A stretch of DNA of 49,268 nucleotides, taken from Legionella waltersii. Lineage in GTDB: Bacteria > Pseudomonadota > Gammaproteobacteria > Legionellales > Legionellaceae. The stretch lies in assembly GCF_001468085.1 (NCBI RefSeq), contig NZ_LNZB01000038.1, positions 99,617 to 148,884 of the forward strand, written 5' to 3'. Of this stretch, positions 14,479-23,721 are shown piece after piece. Numbering within the stretch: position 1 is the stretch's first letter; each line of letters begins with the position of its first letter. Below the pieces are notes generated by a model, which did no database searches, had not been told where the DNA came from, and worked only from the letters and a program-made list of their open reading frames with translations. Position numbers and translations under genes: made by a program.

Positions 14479-14546
14479 TCATTCTGCAAGACCCTTGAAG
14501 GGTAATTTCATATCGTCCACATAGGCACACTAGAGCTTTACTTAGG
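14479..14546. repeat. 68-bp direct repeat, copy R2
   Basis: Diverged second copy of 13801-13868. The CATCCTGC of R1 is CATTCTGC here, and the long inverted-repeat arm after it is not conserved. Confidence 0.7.
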
Positions 14547-14558
14547 CCTTAGTGATTT

Positions 14559-14582
14559 ATATTAATCCAATTGGATTAATAT
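14559..14582. promoter_or_regulatory. 24-bp perfect palindrome
   Basis: ATATTAATCCAA joined to its own complement, with no loop. A palindrome of this length upstream of the 14706 gene fits a dimeric repressor site better than an RNA hairpin. The cognate protein is unknown. Confidence 0.55.
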
Positions 14583-14705
14583 TGAAAACGCCATGAGGCT
14601 GGGCGATAATCCCTCTGTATTCAATCTGTCTTTTATTCAGCATGAATAACTAAATCTAAAACGGTTAATTTTTCCCTTGGTTTATCGTTTAAAAAATCAT
14701 TTGGG

Positions 14706-15278
14706 TTGTTCACAGGAGATTGTGTCATTAAGATTTGGAAACCATTCAATTATCAGCAAGTACTTTATGATTTAACTCATCTTAATGAATTTGAATGGAC
14801 ATTTGTTCAAGCTGCGAAAACAAATAAGCCAGAAATCCGCTATGTTTTTAGAATTGAGTTTGGTCTGCATTGTTTTACACGGGGATTAAATACACATAAA
14901 AAGGAGCTGTGGGATGATGTGCCAAGTGACTTACTCTACTCAGACTCAAGAGAACAACGGATATTTGATTTTAACCGTTATGAATTGTCAAAGAAATTAC
15001 CTGAAATAACAAAAGAGCTTAGTAAGAAAAAGTGTTTTCATACTGGAAAAGAAAATTTCTTTATTATTGAACTATTGAATGAGCAAGGCCTTCGACAAGA
15101 GTATGAAGTCTACTTCCAGGTGTCAAAAAGCCAGGGTAAATTAAAGCTTTTTGTTCAAAGCGCCTATATTCGTGATTCTAACCACCGTACTTCGCAACCT
15201 AAAAAACAAAAGATTTCATTTTTTGTTATTGCCCATAATGTGCAAACGAATAAAAAGATTAAGTTACCACCAAAATAA
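14706..15278 (+). CDS. Hypothetical soluble protein
   Basis: About 185-190 aa. The frame opens at TTG 14706, but CAGGAG lies at 14712-14717, so translation may begin a few codons later at a non-AUG codon; no ATG is available. The protein is basic, with a beta-rich middle (NFFIIELLNEQGLRQEYEVY) and a Lys-rich end. It has no signal peptide. Family not recognised. A GGTTAATTTTT motif like that near the repressor gene lies just upstream, and an intrinsic terminator follows. Confidence 0.55.
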   Translation: MFTGDCVIKIWKPFNYQQVLYDLTHLNEFEWTFVQAAKTNKPEIRYVFRIEFGLHCFTRGLNTHKKELWDDVPSDLLYSDSREQRIFDFNRYELSKKLPEITKELSKKKCFHTGKENFFIIELLNEQGLRQEYEVYFQVSKSQGKLKLFVQSAYIRDSNHRTSQPKKQKISFFVIAHNVQTNKKIKLPPK

Positions 15279-15280
15279 AA

Positions 15281-15302
15281 AACCCTGAATATCAGGGTTC
15301 TT
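15281..15302 (+). terminator. Intrinsic terminator
   Basis: AACCCTGA (15281-15288) and TCAGGGTT (15292-15299), 3-base loop, then CTT. Directly follows the stop codon of the preceding gene. Confidence 0.7.
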
Positions 15303-16036
15303 AATAAATTAAACTGGGCTCGCTTTATAACCGCTCTTGGGCTGGTACCTTAATAAGGTGGAGGAGTGCATAGCAGTAGCTATCCTGTTCATACACTCAC
15401 TAACAATATTATGGCACTTAATTGGTCAAATCGCAACAATTTTTTGGTGAACATTATTTTTTATATCAATATAATGTGGTTTTTGTTTTTTACAACAAAG
15501 AACGCTCATACATCCTTGGGAAGGGTATTAGCGATTTTGTACGATTTTTAGAATTACAAATAGCATAAAGATAGAAAATCCTGCAAAAAGACACACGTTT
15601 CCAGCTGTTTCATTAATGGGATTTTCATTTAATATCGCTAGCAATTCAAGGTCTAAAATCGTCTTATCATCAATAAATAGTTCCCCCTCTAAGCATTCAA
15701 AGAACTACCATCAGTAATTCAGTTAAATAATAGTTCAATATGAGTGACTATTACTTGTTGATTTTGCATCACAGCGCAAGTTCCAGAGCGTAAAGGCTAC
15801 TAAGTGAAATTTTTACATTGTGAAAACTAAAGAGCAGTATTTATATTAAGTGTTACACTTGCCCATATTGTCCCACTGGTTTTTTTAAAGTCAATTTTGT
15901 TATAGCTTCAGTAAAGACTTTAAGCATTTCGAACACGGTGCTTTTATAGACATTTGAAAAATAAGCGAGTCAACACCAAATAATTATTATATAATCGCGT
16001 AGTTTAAGATTATGGTTGTCAGATAGGGAAATATTC
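15303..16036. other. Long gap without a supportable gene
   Basis: No gene with plausible start and composition. A 61-codon frame at 15366-15551 begins almost on top of a GGAGG and has no protein-like features. The stretch presumably contains the promoter of the next gene; I see nothing else in it. Confidence 0.4.
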
Positions 16037-17629
16037 ATGCAAAAACTCTTTAAAACCTTATTTATTCATATAACGCTATCTTGTAATTTATTTGCTTCAG
16101 AGGCTATTAAAGTATTCCCCCAATTTATAGGATATTCATTTGCAGAATATGAACCCTATGAGTTTATTCAAGATGAAGAGACTTGTGCAGACTCAGCTAA
16201 AATTACAATTAATATTCCAATGGATTTTCATAATGAAAATGAGTTTCCAGTTATTTTTTATTCCAAACTTCCCTCCTTTCCTGATTGCAAATGGGATGTA
16301 AATTACAGCACTGATGCTATCTCGGATAGTGTTACTTCAAATTATGATATGAGTAAAATTAAAAAAACACTTACTGCTCAAGCATCCTGTTTTTCATCGG
16401 AAAGTGGACACTCTAATTTTTTCAAATTGAAAGCTCATCCTGTGTATTTATGCCCCAAAAATACAATATTCACTGGTGCTGGTTGCATGACAGTCGACAA
16501 AGAACATTGCTCAGGCGACATTGTTGCAAGAGATATGGATTCTTCAATACCAATGATAAAACTTCAGGGGCATGTGGGGCTGGTTTTCAGATTTAATTGG
16601 CATGAAGATGATACTCCACTTGATGTAGGTGACAAAATGCCTATCTACACCTTTGAAGTACTCAATAATGAATATGTAATAAACTTAAATACCATCGATA
16701 ACTTCGTTAATACTGTTCCAGGTGGGTATTGGGGTGAAAAATTTGGTGTTAAAACACATCCTTATTTAAAAAATGATGATTTACAGTTGATATTTGAATC
16801 TCTAATTGATTTATTAGAAAAATTAGAGACAGGTATCCCCATAAGCTATAATTTCAGCTGGCATGTTAGCAATGGCGAGATTACTGCGAGGTATAAGTAC
16901 ATTGATGGCAAATTTATAAAACAATACCATCAACAACCTATTGGATTTCGATGCGATACTTTTATAAGGTATCTTTTTGAAAATGGCCCGGGTATTAAAT
17001 TCGATACAGGATCATTTATCACACCACGTTTGCTCTATATAAGCTTATTACATCTGAGAAATGGTAAAGATATCCCATTTTCTATGATGCCGACTCCTTA
17101 TAATATCCCTCTTGATACCAACATGGAAAAAGAAATTAAAGATGCATTAATTAATGACAATGTAGATCGTCTTGATGCACTAACGTTTAATTACCTTTCA
17201 GATAGCAACATATCTGATGATACAAAAGCTAAATTCATACTCTCATTAGCTAGTTTATACTTGGATGATGAATATAAGTCACAATACTTGCTGGATTTAC
17301 TTTATGAGCTTAAACTTTTTGGTGTCTCATCAGATCTTATAAACTTATACTCTGACACCACTAATAAAGAAACTCACGCAAAATTATATAAATTGATCGA
17401 ATCTTCAATTTTATTTGAAACTAAAGAGGAAACTGAAAAGTTATCTAGTTCCGATATTAATAAAATTATTTTCGTCAATGATTTTCTTCTCCATCAAGCT
17501 AACTTTGTAGCTTCTCAAAGAAGTGTAAATGATGAATTTATTATTCGATCAAAGCAGATCCTTATGCTTAACAATAAAAGATTAAACTTTAATAAGAGCA
17601 GTAAAAATTTGTGGAAAACGAATTATTGA
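16037..17629 (+). CDS. Exported protein, possible permuted NlpC/P60-like hydrolase
   Basis: 530 aa. ATG 16037 is chosen over a TTG further upstream because it follows AGGGA and opens a signal peptide (MQKLFKTLFIHITLSCNLFA). Several cysteines in the first 200 residues suggest disulphides. LQGHVGLVFRFN (about residue 185) and FRCDTFIRYLFENG (about residue 310) give a His then a Cys in the order of circularly permuted NlpC/P60 (YiiX/YebB-like) cysteine hydrolases. The C-terminal 180 residues are helical and unassigned. The hydrolase call is inference from two motifs. Its AT content suggests cargo. It stands alone, without an obvious operon partner. Confidence 0.6.
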   Translation: MQKLFKTLFIHITLSCNLFASEAIKVFPQFIGYSFAEYEPYEFIQDEETCADSAKITINIPMDFHNENEFPVIFYSKLPSFPDCKWDVNYSTDAISDSVTSNYDMSKIKKTLTAQASCFSSESGHSNFFKLKAHPVYLCPKNTIFTGAGCMTVDKEHCSGDIVARDMDSSIPMIKLQGHVGLVFRFNWHEDDTPLDVGDKMPIYTFEVLNNEYVINLNTIDNFVNTVPGGYWGEKFGVKTHPYLKNDDLQLIFESLIDLLEKLETGIPISYNFSWHVSNGEITARYKYIDGKFIKQYHQQPIGFRCDTFIRYLFENGPGIKFDTGSFITPRLLYISLLHLRNGKDIPFSMMPTPYNIPLDTNMEKEIKDALINDNVDRLDALTFNYLSDSNISDDTKAKFILSLASLYLDDEYKSQYLLDLLYELKLFGVSSDLINLYSDTTNKETHAKLYKLIESSILFETKEETEKLSSSDINKIIFVNDFLLHQANFVASQRSVNDEFIIRSKQILMLNNKRLNFNKSSKNLWKTNY

Positions 17630-17750
17630 GATGTGACGTAGCCTATCACGTTTATTCTATTGGAACTGTGATGAACAGGATCATCTGGCGGGGAAAGGAT
17701 TCAAACCTGATAACCATGTTCGACGCGAAGTTTCTCGACTAAAGAAGTGA

Positions 17751-17987
17751 GTTGCAATGCTTTCTGCCGTTCTAAAAAGTAAAACTGCTGTTCAGCCAAG
17801 CATTCAAATTATGAATGCATTTGTAAAGATGCGAAAAATTTTATTATCGCACGATAATCTGATAAGCAAGCTACATGAAATAGAAAGAAAACAAGTTGAT
17901 TTTGAAATTAAAACAGAAGAAAAATTTGAAGCAATATTTACAGCACTGGAAGCTAATCCAGCCACTCCAAAACAAGGAGTATTGTGA
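17751..17987 (+). pseudogene. C-terminal remnant of an ORF6N-domain protein
   Basis: The frame preserves VAMLSAVLKSKTAV, then IQIMNAFVKMRKILLSHDNL and a coiled coil, which is the standard continuation after the ORF6N (KilA-N related) DNA-binding domain of phage regulatory proteins. The frame is interrupted by TGA just before Val, exactly where the domain should end, so the N-terminal domain is lost. The ATG at 17757 is internal to the original gene. It could still be translated as a 76-aa coiled-coil peptide. Confidence 0.75.
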
Positions 17988-18066
17988 GCTGTTAGAAAAA
18001 CAGCAGCTTAGAGATGCTCTTGAAGAATTAAAACATGTTGCTAATAAAGAGCACATATCTCTACTT

Positions 18067-18287
18067 GGGGTTAATTCCTTATAGCGCTGGTTTATCAGTA
18101 TCATAGACGATAACCCATGCTCCATATGGGTTATTGATTGAATAAGGTAATGGGTAGTATTTACAAATTTTGTTAAAAACAAAGCTATTAAACATTTAAA
18201 AAGTAATCAGATAGTTCCGCTAATGCTCGTTAAGTACACACTTTAGTATCCCGTGCGGATAAATTAGCGCTATAAGGAATTAATCCC
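18067..18287. mobile_element. 221-bp MITE-like element
   Basis: The ends are imperfect inverted repeats of about 29 bp: GG-TTAATTCCTTATAGCGCT-TTTATC at 18067-18096 and its complement at 18258-18287, with only a few mismatches. The interior is non-coding and holds a 9-bp hairpin ATAACCCAT/ATGGGTTAT (18110-18134). Size, terminal repeats and lack of a gene fit a non-autonomous transposon. A target duplication was not evident. Confidence 0.65.
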
Positions 18288-18438
18288 TATTAAGCATCAC
18301 AGGAATTCCACGAATCGTATATATCTTTTCAGTTAGTTTAATTTTGTTGCTAAGAGCCTTCATACACCCATAACCATCTTGATACTATAAGCGTGATATT
18401 TTAATGGCTTATCGAGGCAGTAAACAGCAAAATAGTGT

Positions 18439-18882
18439 TTATCGAAAAATAAAACCACAATTTAAAATGGATTTAGTGCATTCTAAATTGCCATTGGCAA
18501 GCTTGAACCAGCCAGTTCCTAAAGCTTTTTCTGCTACCGCATCTACATACCAATTAAAGCTTGGCAATGGACTAAAAATAAGTTTTTGATTTTCTTTTGT
18601 TCTATAGATACAGGTCACGAGCATATCATAGGTGTTGTTATCTTTCTTTTTTAAAACGGCCTTTTTAAACTCAATGGGTTGATCGTCCCTGATTGGGTTG
18701 TTGTTCTTTATTTCCCAATGCACATCTTTATTATTAATTGAAGTTCTGATATCCGAGACAGAACTTGCCTCTTTGATTGTTGGGCAACGGTAAGAGACGC
18801 TGGTATTCTTCGCATGAGCAATCAGGCTACTTGAAAGTAAAACAATGGCAACGCCATAAGACATAATTTTATTATTAATCAT
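18439..18882 (-). CDS. DUF3757-like periplasmic protein
   Basis: 147 aa. ATG 18882 (AAAGGACG upstream) gives a normal signal peptide (MSYGVAIVLLSSSLIAHA). The mature part begins YRCPTIKEASS and contains VLKKKDNNTYDMLVTCIYRT, SPLPSFNWYVD and NLECTKSILNCGFIF. The Cys-Pro opening and paired late cysteines resemble DUF3757, a family common in Legionella with unknown function. Probably cargo at the far end of the minus-strand block. Confidence 0.65.
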   Translation of the reverse strand: MINNKIMSYGVAIVLLSSSLIAHAKNTSVSYRCPTIKEASSVSDIRTSINNKDVHWEIKNNNPIRDDQPIEFKKAVLKKKDNNTYDMLVTCIYRTKENQKLIFSPLPSFNWYVDAVAEKALGTGWFKLANGNLECTKSILNCGFIFR

Positions 18883-19048
18883 ACAATAATCGTCCTTTTG
18901 ATTTGTCAAAATAATCTATCATGAAACAGAAAAACCAATCCCCAATGAAATTAAAATTAATAATCAAAGTGGGCGACTGATGTCATTAATGTCCTAATTT
19001 ATTAGTCTGTTGTACCCCTTCTTTTACCGTGGTTAAAATATAGTGTTA

Positions 19049-19270
19049 CTACAGAAAAAGATCCGACAGGTCAAGATAAAGTGGCATTTCTATTGGTGGT
19101 TTTACGTTAGGATGCTCATGACAAAACTTAGGCTTTCCGTGAAATTCAAAAGCGGTCATAGGGCAACGTGGATATTCAGAACAAACCCACCAAACAGCCT
19201 GATTGCGTTGATTTTTTAACATAGTTCCTTCACAGTGTGGACAACTAAAATTGCAGAATACTTCTGTCAT
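19049..19270 (-). CDS. Stand-alone topoisomerase-type C4 zinc finger protein
   Basis: 73 aa with CPHC (residues 10-13) and CSEYPRC (residues 30-36), the zf-C4_Topoisom pattern, and a WWVCSEYPRCP block like the WWGCSGFPQCK end of the TopB encoded at 21712-23721. No catalytic domain. It could bind single-stranded DNA or the topoisomerase substrate in trans. Located two cargo genes away from topB on the same strand. Confidence 0.75.
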   Translation of the reverse strand: MTEVFCNFSCPHCEGTMLKNQRNQAVWWVCSEYPRCPMTAFEFHGKPKFCHEHPNVKPPIEMPLYLDLSDLFL

Positions 19271-19326
19271 TTGATAGTACCTTTAATTGATTAAAAAATT
19301 GATAAAAGGGTTATGCGATAGAATCT

Positions 19327-19956
19327 TTACAAAAAATTAAATGAAAAACCTATCAGTACTGCCTGTTGTGCTGGGATGTGGTGCAACACTCCAGTCTCAG
19401 TTTCAGGGGAGACAGTTAGTTCGGGTTTTTTACCCCAGATGATTTGATAACCTATAGTGATGGTGGCTTGTTGATTAATTCGATAGCCAAAGCCTACCTG
19501 AATTTCAGGAGAATAGGCCTGCACATCATTGACCTCAACACGGTCTACTTGAAGTTGTCGAAAAGCAACCCCTCCCTTCATCCAGGCAATCAATGGGAAA
19601 CCACTCATCGGCTCGGATTTTAAGCCAATGAGTACATCAAGTAAGGGTTTAATCTCGGCAGATATTGGAACACCTCCTAATACATCAATAGACTCTTTGG
19701 ACAAGGCAAGCCGCTGGGTATTTCCACTTTGAATGCCAGCCTCAATATCAGCTTGCCAATAAGGATTGGTGAATAAAGTACGCCCTAAACTAAAACGTCC
19801 CACAGCGGATTGGCCGTCATTATTGGTCATGTCAGGAGTATGTCCCATACCAAAGGAAGCATTGACGGTCCATGGTTTAAAATGTGTCTCATTATAGGCA
19901 TAAGTAAGTCCAGTTAAATTCATTAAGGTGAGTAACAGTATTATTTTTTGTTTCAT
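19327..19956 (-). CDS. Outer-membrane beta-barrel protein
   Basis: 209 aa from ATG 19956 (AAGGAAC upstream), with signal peptide QKIILLLTLMNLTGLTYA. Alternating strands with aromatic girdles (ASFGMGHTPDM, RFSLGRTLF, WQADIEAGIQSG, EIQVGFGYRINQQATITIGY) end in a C-terminal Phe motif (AVLIGFSFNFL), typical of small OmpW/OmpA-like barrels. It directly follows the Lcl-like genes and may serve the same surface function. Confidence 0.75.
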   Translation of the reverse strand: MKQKIILLLTLMNLTGLTYAYNETHFKPWTVNASFGMGHTPDMTNNDGQSAVGRFSLGRTLFTNPYWQADIEAGIQSGNTQRLALSKESIDVLGGVPISAEIKPLLDVLIGLKSEPMSGFPLIAWMKGGVAFRQLQVDRVEVNDVQAYSPEIQVGFGYRINQQATITIGYQIIWGKKPELTVSPETETGVLHHIPAQQAVLIGFSFNFL

Positions 19957-19989
19957 GATAAGTTCCTTAGTATTTCTCATAATTAGAGG

Positions 19990-20868
19990 TTAAAAACGAC
20001 TGATGGCACGCACACGTCCAATAGTGTTTGATTTGCTGCTGGCGGTTATTTCTCCCGTAGAAAAATTTTGCAGCCAGGCATTGGATACACTCGCTTCGGT
20101 AGAGCTCCAATAAAATTCAGGGGCAAAAGAAGATAAATTGGAAAGATGCAGATTAGTGTGCAGTAATTGCAGTTCAAACGCCGAGGGAAGATACCAGCCA
20201 CCGTAACACGTGTTGCCTACAGCAATTGGGGTTTTACACGGCGTTACCCCATCCTCAAGCACTTGGAAATTAGCGGCCTGTAAGGCTGCAAAAACACCGC
20301 TTTGATTATCAATTGTCTGCGCTGCGATGATTACCCGAGTATTACTTTCCCCAGCCCCAATACCATCTCCCTTGGCATTGGTGATTTTGTTTCCCGAAGC
20401 GCCATTGCGCCATTGTATTCCTTGACTGTTGACATCAATCTTGCTGGAAATTAAACCGTGCTGCCCGCTTTCATCCACATAAAATACCAGCCCACCGCGG
20501 TATTCTTCGCCAATTTGATGGGATATTCGGGACATTTTAATCACATCACCCTCAATCGTGATGCCATCTCCTGCTGTATAGGTTCCTGGAAGCCCACGCG
20601 GTCCTTCTGCACCCATTGATCCTTGAGGTCCTGGTATTCCTTGCAGACCTTGTGGGCCTTGAGGACCTGGTGCGCCCTTCTCACCTGGAATGCCTTGTTT
20701 TCCTTCGGGGATGTTAACTATTTGAGTTTGTAATGAATCGGTCTTCACTTGTAATGCGGTTATTTTGCCATCCAATACTTTAATCAAATACAATATCTCC
20801 CCAATAGGATCGGCATGAATGCTAAAGGATGCGGTGAGCAATAAAACACTAATTATTTTTTTCATCAT
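19990..20868 (-). CDS. Collagen-like adhesin with Lcl C-terminal domain
   Basis: About 292 aa; ATG 20868. Order: signal peptide, a short coiled coil ([20 protein letters not shown]), 13 uninterrupted Gly-X-Y triplets ([16 protein letters not shown] onward), then an Lcl_C/DUF1566 domain ([58 protein letters not shown]). This is the architecture of L. pneumophila Lcl, a surface adhesin that binds glycosaminoglycans and promotes biofilm. The collagen tract here is short. It is immediately downstream of a paralogue without collagen repeats. Likely surface cargo of the element. Confidence 0.9.
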   Translation of the reverse strand: MMKKIISVLLLTASFSIHADPIGEILYLIKVLDGKITALQVKTDSLQTQIVNIPEGKQGIPGEKGAPGPQGPQGLQGIPGPQGSMGAEGPRGLPGTYTAGDGITIEGDVIKMSRISHQIGEEYRGGLVFYVDESGQHGLISSKIDVNSQGIQWRNGASGNKITNAKGDGIGAGESNTRVIIAAQTIDNQSGVFAALQAANFQVLEDGVTPCKTPIAVGNTCYGGWYLPSAFELQLLHTNLHLSNLSSFAPEFYWSSTEASVSNAWLQNFSTGEITASSKSNTIGRVRAISRF

Positions 20869-20880
20869 GGTTCTCTTCAA

Positions 20881-21609
20881 TTAAAATGCATGGATGGCGC
20901 GAACGTGCGCGGGTGTTGATTTTTCATGGATGCTTGGCTCACCACTACTAAAATCAACAAGCCAGGCTTGAGTGGTATTGCTTTCTGTTGAACTCCAATA
21001 GGGTTCATCAGTTAATTGACCTAATCCCGTCCGTTTTAAATTGCTATGCAAGGCCACAAGCTCATAAACTGAAGGTAAGTACCAGCCTCCGTAACAGGCG
21101 GAAGTCGCGGTTATTGTGGCAGGACACGGTGTTATTCCGTCGGCTGAAATCTGGAAATTAGCAGCGAGAAGTGCTGCAAACCGCCCCTCTTGCTGATCAA
21201 TGGTTTGTTCAGCAATGATGAGACGAGTATTATGTTCTCCCGCTCCAAATCCTTTGGCTTGAGCATTAACGGTTCTGTCCCCTCCCTCCCCATTACGCCA
21301 TTCAATGCCCTCGCCCTCATTCAAATCTGTAAGAGAAACCATTAATCCGTGTTGCTGACTGGCATCGACCCAAAAGACCATGCCACCTTGAAATACTTCA
21401 CCAATGTGATGGGTGACAATGGGCAGTTCACTGACTTGCTTTTGAACTGAGCCCACTCCTGTATTGAGCGCTTTAATTTGAGCATTAAGCTCTGTGCGCA
21501 AAGCATCTATCGATGCTTTTACATACTCCGTGGATGCCGGACTACACCATGCATGAGTACTTAACGCACAAACCAACACTCCTGTTGCAATCAATTTTTT
21601 TGTAACCAT
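20881..21609 (-). CDS. Lcl_C (DUF1566) domain protein without collagen repeats
   Basis: 242 aa, signal peptide to about residue 22 (LVCALSTHAWC). A short helical stretch (KASIDALRTELNAQIKALNT) replaces the collagen tract, then the same domain follows as in its neighbour ([58 protein letters not shown]). The two genes are adjacent and clearly paralogous, so a tandem duplication with loss or gain of collagen repeats is likely. It may form mixed trimers with the neighbour or present the lectin-like domain alone. Confidence 0.85.
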   Translation of the reverse strand: MVTKKLIATGVLVCALSTHAWCSPASTEYVKASIDALRTELNAQIKALNTGVGSVQKQVSELPIVTHHIGEVFQGGMVFWVDASQQHGLMVSLTDLNEGEGIEWRNGEGGDRTVNAQAKGFGAGEHNTRLIIAEQTIDQQEGRFAALLAANFQISADGITPCPATITATSACYGGWYLPSVYELVALHSNLKRTGLGQLTDEPYWSSTESNTTQAWLVDFSSGEPSIHEKSTPAHVRAIHAF

Positions 21610-21711
21610 TTGTTTCGTTCCTCTTAATCATAAAAATATTCATTCATCATCCTTAAATGGTTTAGTCCTGTTTATAGTGAATTCGTCTCTTTGTTCTGCG
21701 ATAAGTCATCA

Positions 21712-23721
21712 TTAATGATGAATTGGAAAACCCGTGATTCGTGGCGCTCCTTTATTGTCTAAAAAGGTGGTTTTACATTGAGGAAATCCCGAACATCCCC
21801 ACCAAAAACCTTTTTTACCTTCCCTTCTGTACAGGGTTTTTTGACACTCTGGGCAGGAAAATTGACTTACTTCACTGGGCTTTTTATAAGCGGGTGCAAG
21901 GTGAGCTAATTGTTCTAACATGCCGGTGAGCGTGTCACTTTGATCATCAAGAAAGTCGGTGATCTCGTTCACCCCATTGGCAATACCATCCAATACTTGC
22001 TCCCAAAGTGCGGTGGTTGCCGGATTGGTAATGCTGGGTGGTAATTTCTGGATAAGGCCGCGCCCTTTGGGTGTGGAGATGAGTTGCTTGCCCTGACGTT
22101 TAATGTATTCTCTACTAACTAAAGTTTCTAAAATATTGGCACGGGTGGCTTCCGTGCCAATCCCTGCTGTTTCTTTTAGAATTTTTTTAAGTTGCGGGTT
22201 ATCCACGTATTTAGCAATAGACTTCATCGCAGTAATTAAGGTTCCTTCGGTAAATCGTGCGGGTGGATTGGTTTTTCGTTTATCCACTTGGCAACTAGTG
22301 ACAGCCACCGATTGTCCTTTGATTAATTGGGGAATGTTGCCTAAATGTTCCTGGGAAGAACCTTCTGGTTCTTCTTGAGCCTCCTTCTCTTTAATCGCGT
22401 TTTTCCAACCTAATACTAAAGCTGTTGCACTTGAACCTTTAAAGAAATGTCCCCTGATATCAAGCACAACACTTCTTTGTAGGTATTCATAATCACCAAG
22501 AAATTGCGCTAGATAATAAGAGCGAATGATGTGGTAGAGCTGACGCTCAGGCTGTGACATAGAGTAAAGAGCAACGTGTGCGTTTGCTGTTGGAATGATG
22601 CCATGGTGGGCCGTGATTTTTTTATCGTTCCATACCCTTGATTGGAACGTCTGCGAACATTGAGACAGTAAGGGTTCAATTTCTTTATCTACCTGTCCCA
22701 GCGCTTTTAAGACGATGGGTGCTTCTGCAAATTGACTTTCGGGTAGATAACCGCAATCGGTTCGCGGGTACGTGGTTGCTTTATGCTGCTCATACAAAGA
22801 TTGAGCTACATCCAGGGTTTGTTTGGCACTGAATCCATATTTGGCTGAGGCGATTTGTTGCAAGGTGGATAAGGACAGGCATAAAGGTGGCGCCTCTTTT
22901 TTTCGGGTTTCCTTAAATTCGTTAATAGTTCCCTGTTGGCCTTGTATTTGAAGTACCACAGCATCAATCAGCGATTGATTAATGCATCGCCCTTCCTCAT
23001 CAGTAACCTCTTCAGGCATTTCCCAGGTAGTCCAGAACAACTCTTGACTTACCGAGGCACATTGGGCTTTTAAAACGAAATAATCCTTTGATTTAAAGTG
23101 TTCAATTTCAAAGTCCCTATCCACAACCAACTTTAGGGTTGGCGTTTGTACACGCCCTACAGATAAAACGCCCTGTCCAGGAACACCGAATAAGCAACTT
23201 GCCGCCATCGTTAAATTCATGCCAATCAACCAATCGGCACGTGCTCTGCCAAGTCCTGCTTGATAGAGCGATTCGGTGGAGCTGCCTGTACGAATGGAAT
23301 TCAGTGCCTTTTTAATAGAAGACTCATCCAGGGCAGACAACCATAATCGCTCAACAGGCCCTTTATAATGACAGTAATCCAACACTTCACGACCAATCAC
23401 ATCACCTTCTCTGTCTGCATCCGTAGCAATGACCACCGAAGTGGCCTTTTTTAATAGCTGTTTAATGGCATTGAGCTGTTTTTTAGTTTTTTCCTGTGGC
23501 TTTAAAACCCACAGCTTTGGAACAATAGGTAAGATGTCCATTCGCCAAGGTTTAATGTGTTCGCAATAGTGATCGGGTGGTGCCAGTTCCAGTAAATGAC
23601 CAATGCACCAGGTGACTGCAATGCCCTGCCCTTCAAAACAGGATTCAGTTCGCGTCTTAACCCCAAGAACTGCAGCAATGTCTTTGGCTTGAGAAGGTTT
23701 TTCGCAAATATATAATTTCAT
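21712..23721 (-). CDS. topB: DNA topoisomerase III
   Basis: 669 aa. TOPRIM domain from residue 1 (MKLYICEKPSQAKDIAAVLG) with DADREGD at 101-107. The active-site Tyr 318 lies in TTYPRTDCGYLPES. The conserved GVLSVGRVQTPTL and GIGTEATRANILETL blocks are present. A C-terminal C4 zinc finger (FSCPECQKTLYRREG, GCSGFPQC) completes it. Full length and intact. Type IA topoisomerases are standard genes of PFGI-1-class ICEs, where they act on single-stranded transfer intermediates. The start overlaps the stop of the upstream gene by four bases, implying coupling. Confidence 0.95.
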   Translation of the reverse strand: MKLYICEKPSQAKDIAAVLGVKTRTESCFEGQGIAVTWCIGHLLELAPPDHYCEHIKPWRMDILPIVPKLWVLKPQEKTKKQLNAIKQLLKKATSVVIATDADREGDVIGREVLDYCHYKGPVERLWLSALDESSIKKALNSIRTGSSTESLYQAGLGRARADWLIGMNLTMAASCLFGVPGQGVLSVGRVQTPTLKLVVDRDFEIEHFKSKDYFVLKAQCASVSQELFWTTWEMPEEVTDEEGRCINQSLIDAVVLQIQGQQGTINEFKETRKKEAPPLCLSLSTLQQIASAKYGFSAKQTLDVAQSLYEQHKATTYPRTDCGYLPESQFAEAPIVLKALGQVDKEIEPLLSQCSQTFQSRVWNDKKITAHHGIIPTANAHVALYSMSQPERQLYHIIRSYYLAQFLGDYEYLQRSVVLDIRGHFFKGSSATALVLGWKNAIKEKEAQEEPEGSSQEHLGNIPQLIKGQSVAVTSCQVDKRKTNPPARFTEGTLITAMKSIAKYVDNPQLKKILKETAGIGTEATRANILETLVSREYIKRQGKQLISTPKGRGLIQKLPPSITNPATTALWEQVLDGIANGVNEITDFLDDQSDTLTGMLEQLAHLAPAYKKPSEVSQFSCPECQKTLYRREGKKGFWWGCSGFPQCKTTFLDNKGAPRITGFPIHH

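Noticed and set aside
15366..15551. 61-aa plus-strand ORF in the 15303-16036 gap
   Set aside because: Start codon overlaps the putative ribosome binding site and the product has no protein-like pattern.
17690..17720. GGATTCAAACC as the T-arm of a tRNA fragment
   Set aside because: No anticodon arm or acceptor stem can be paired around it.
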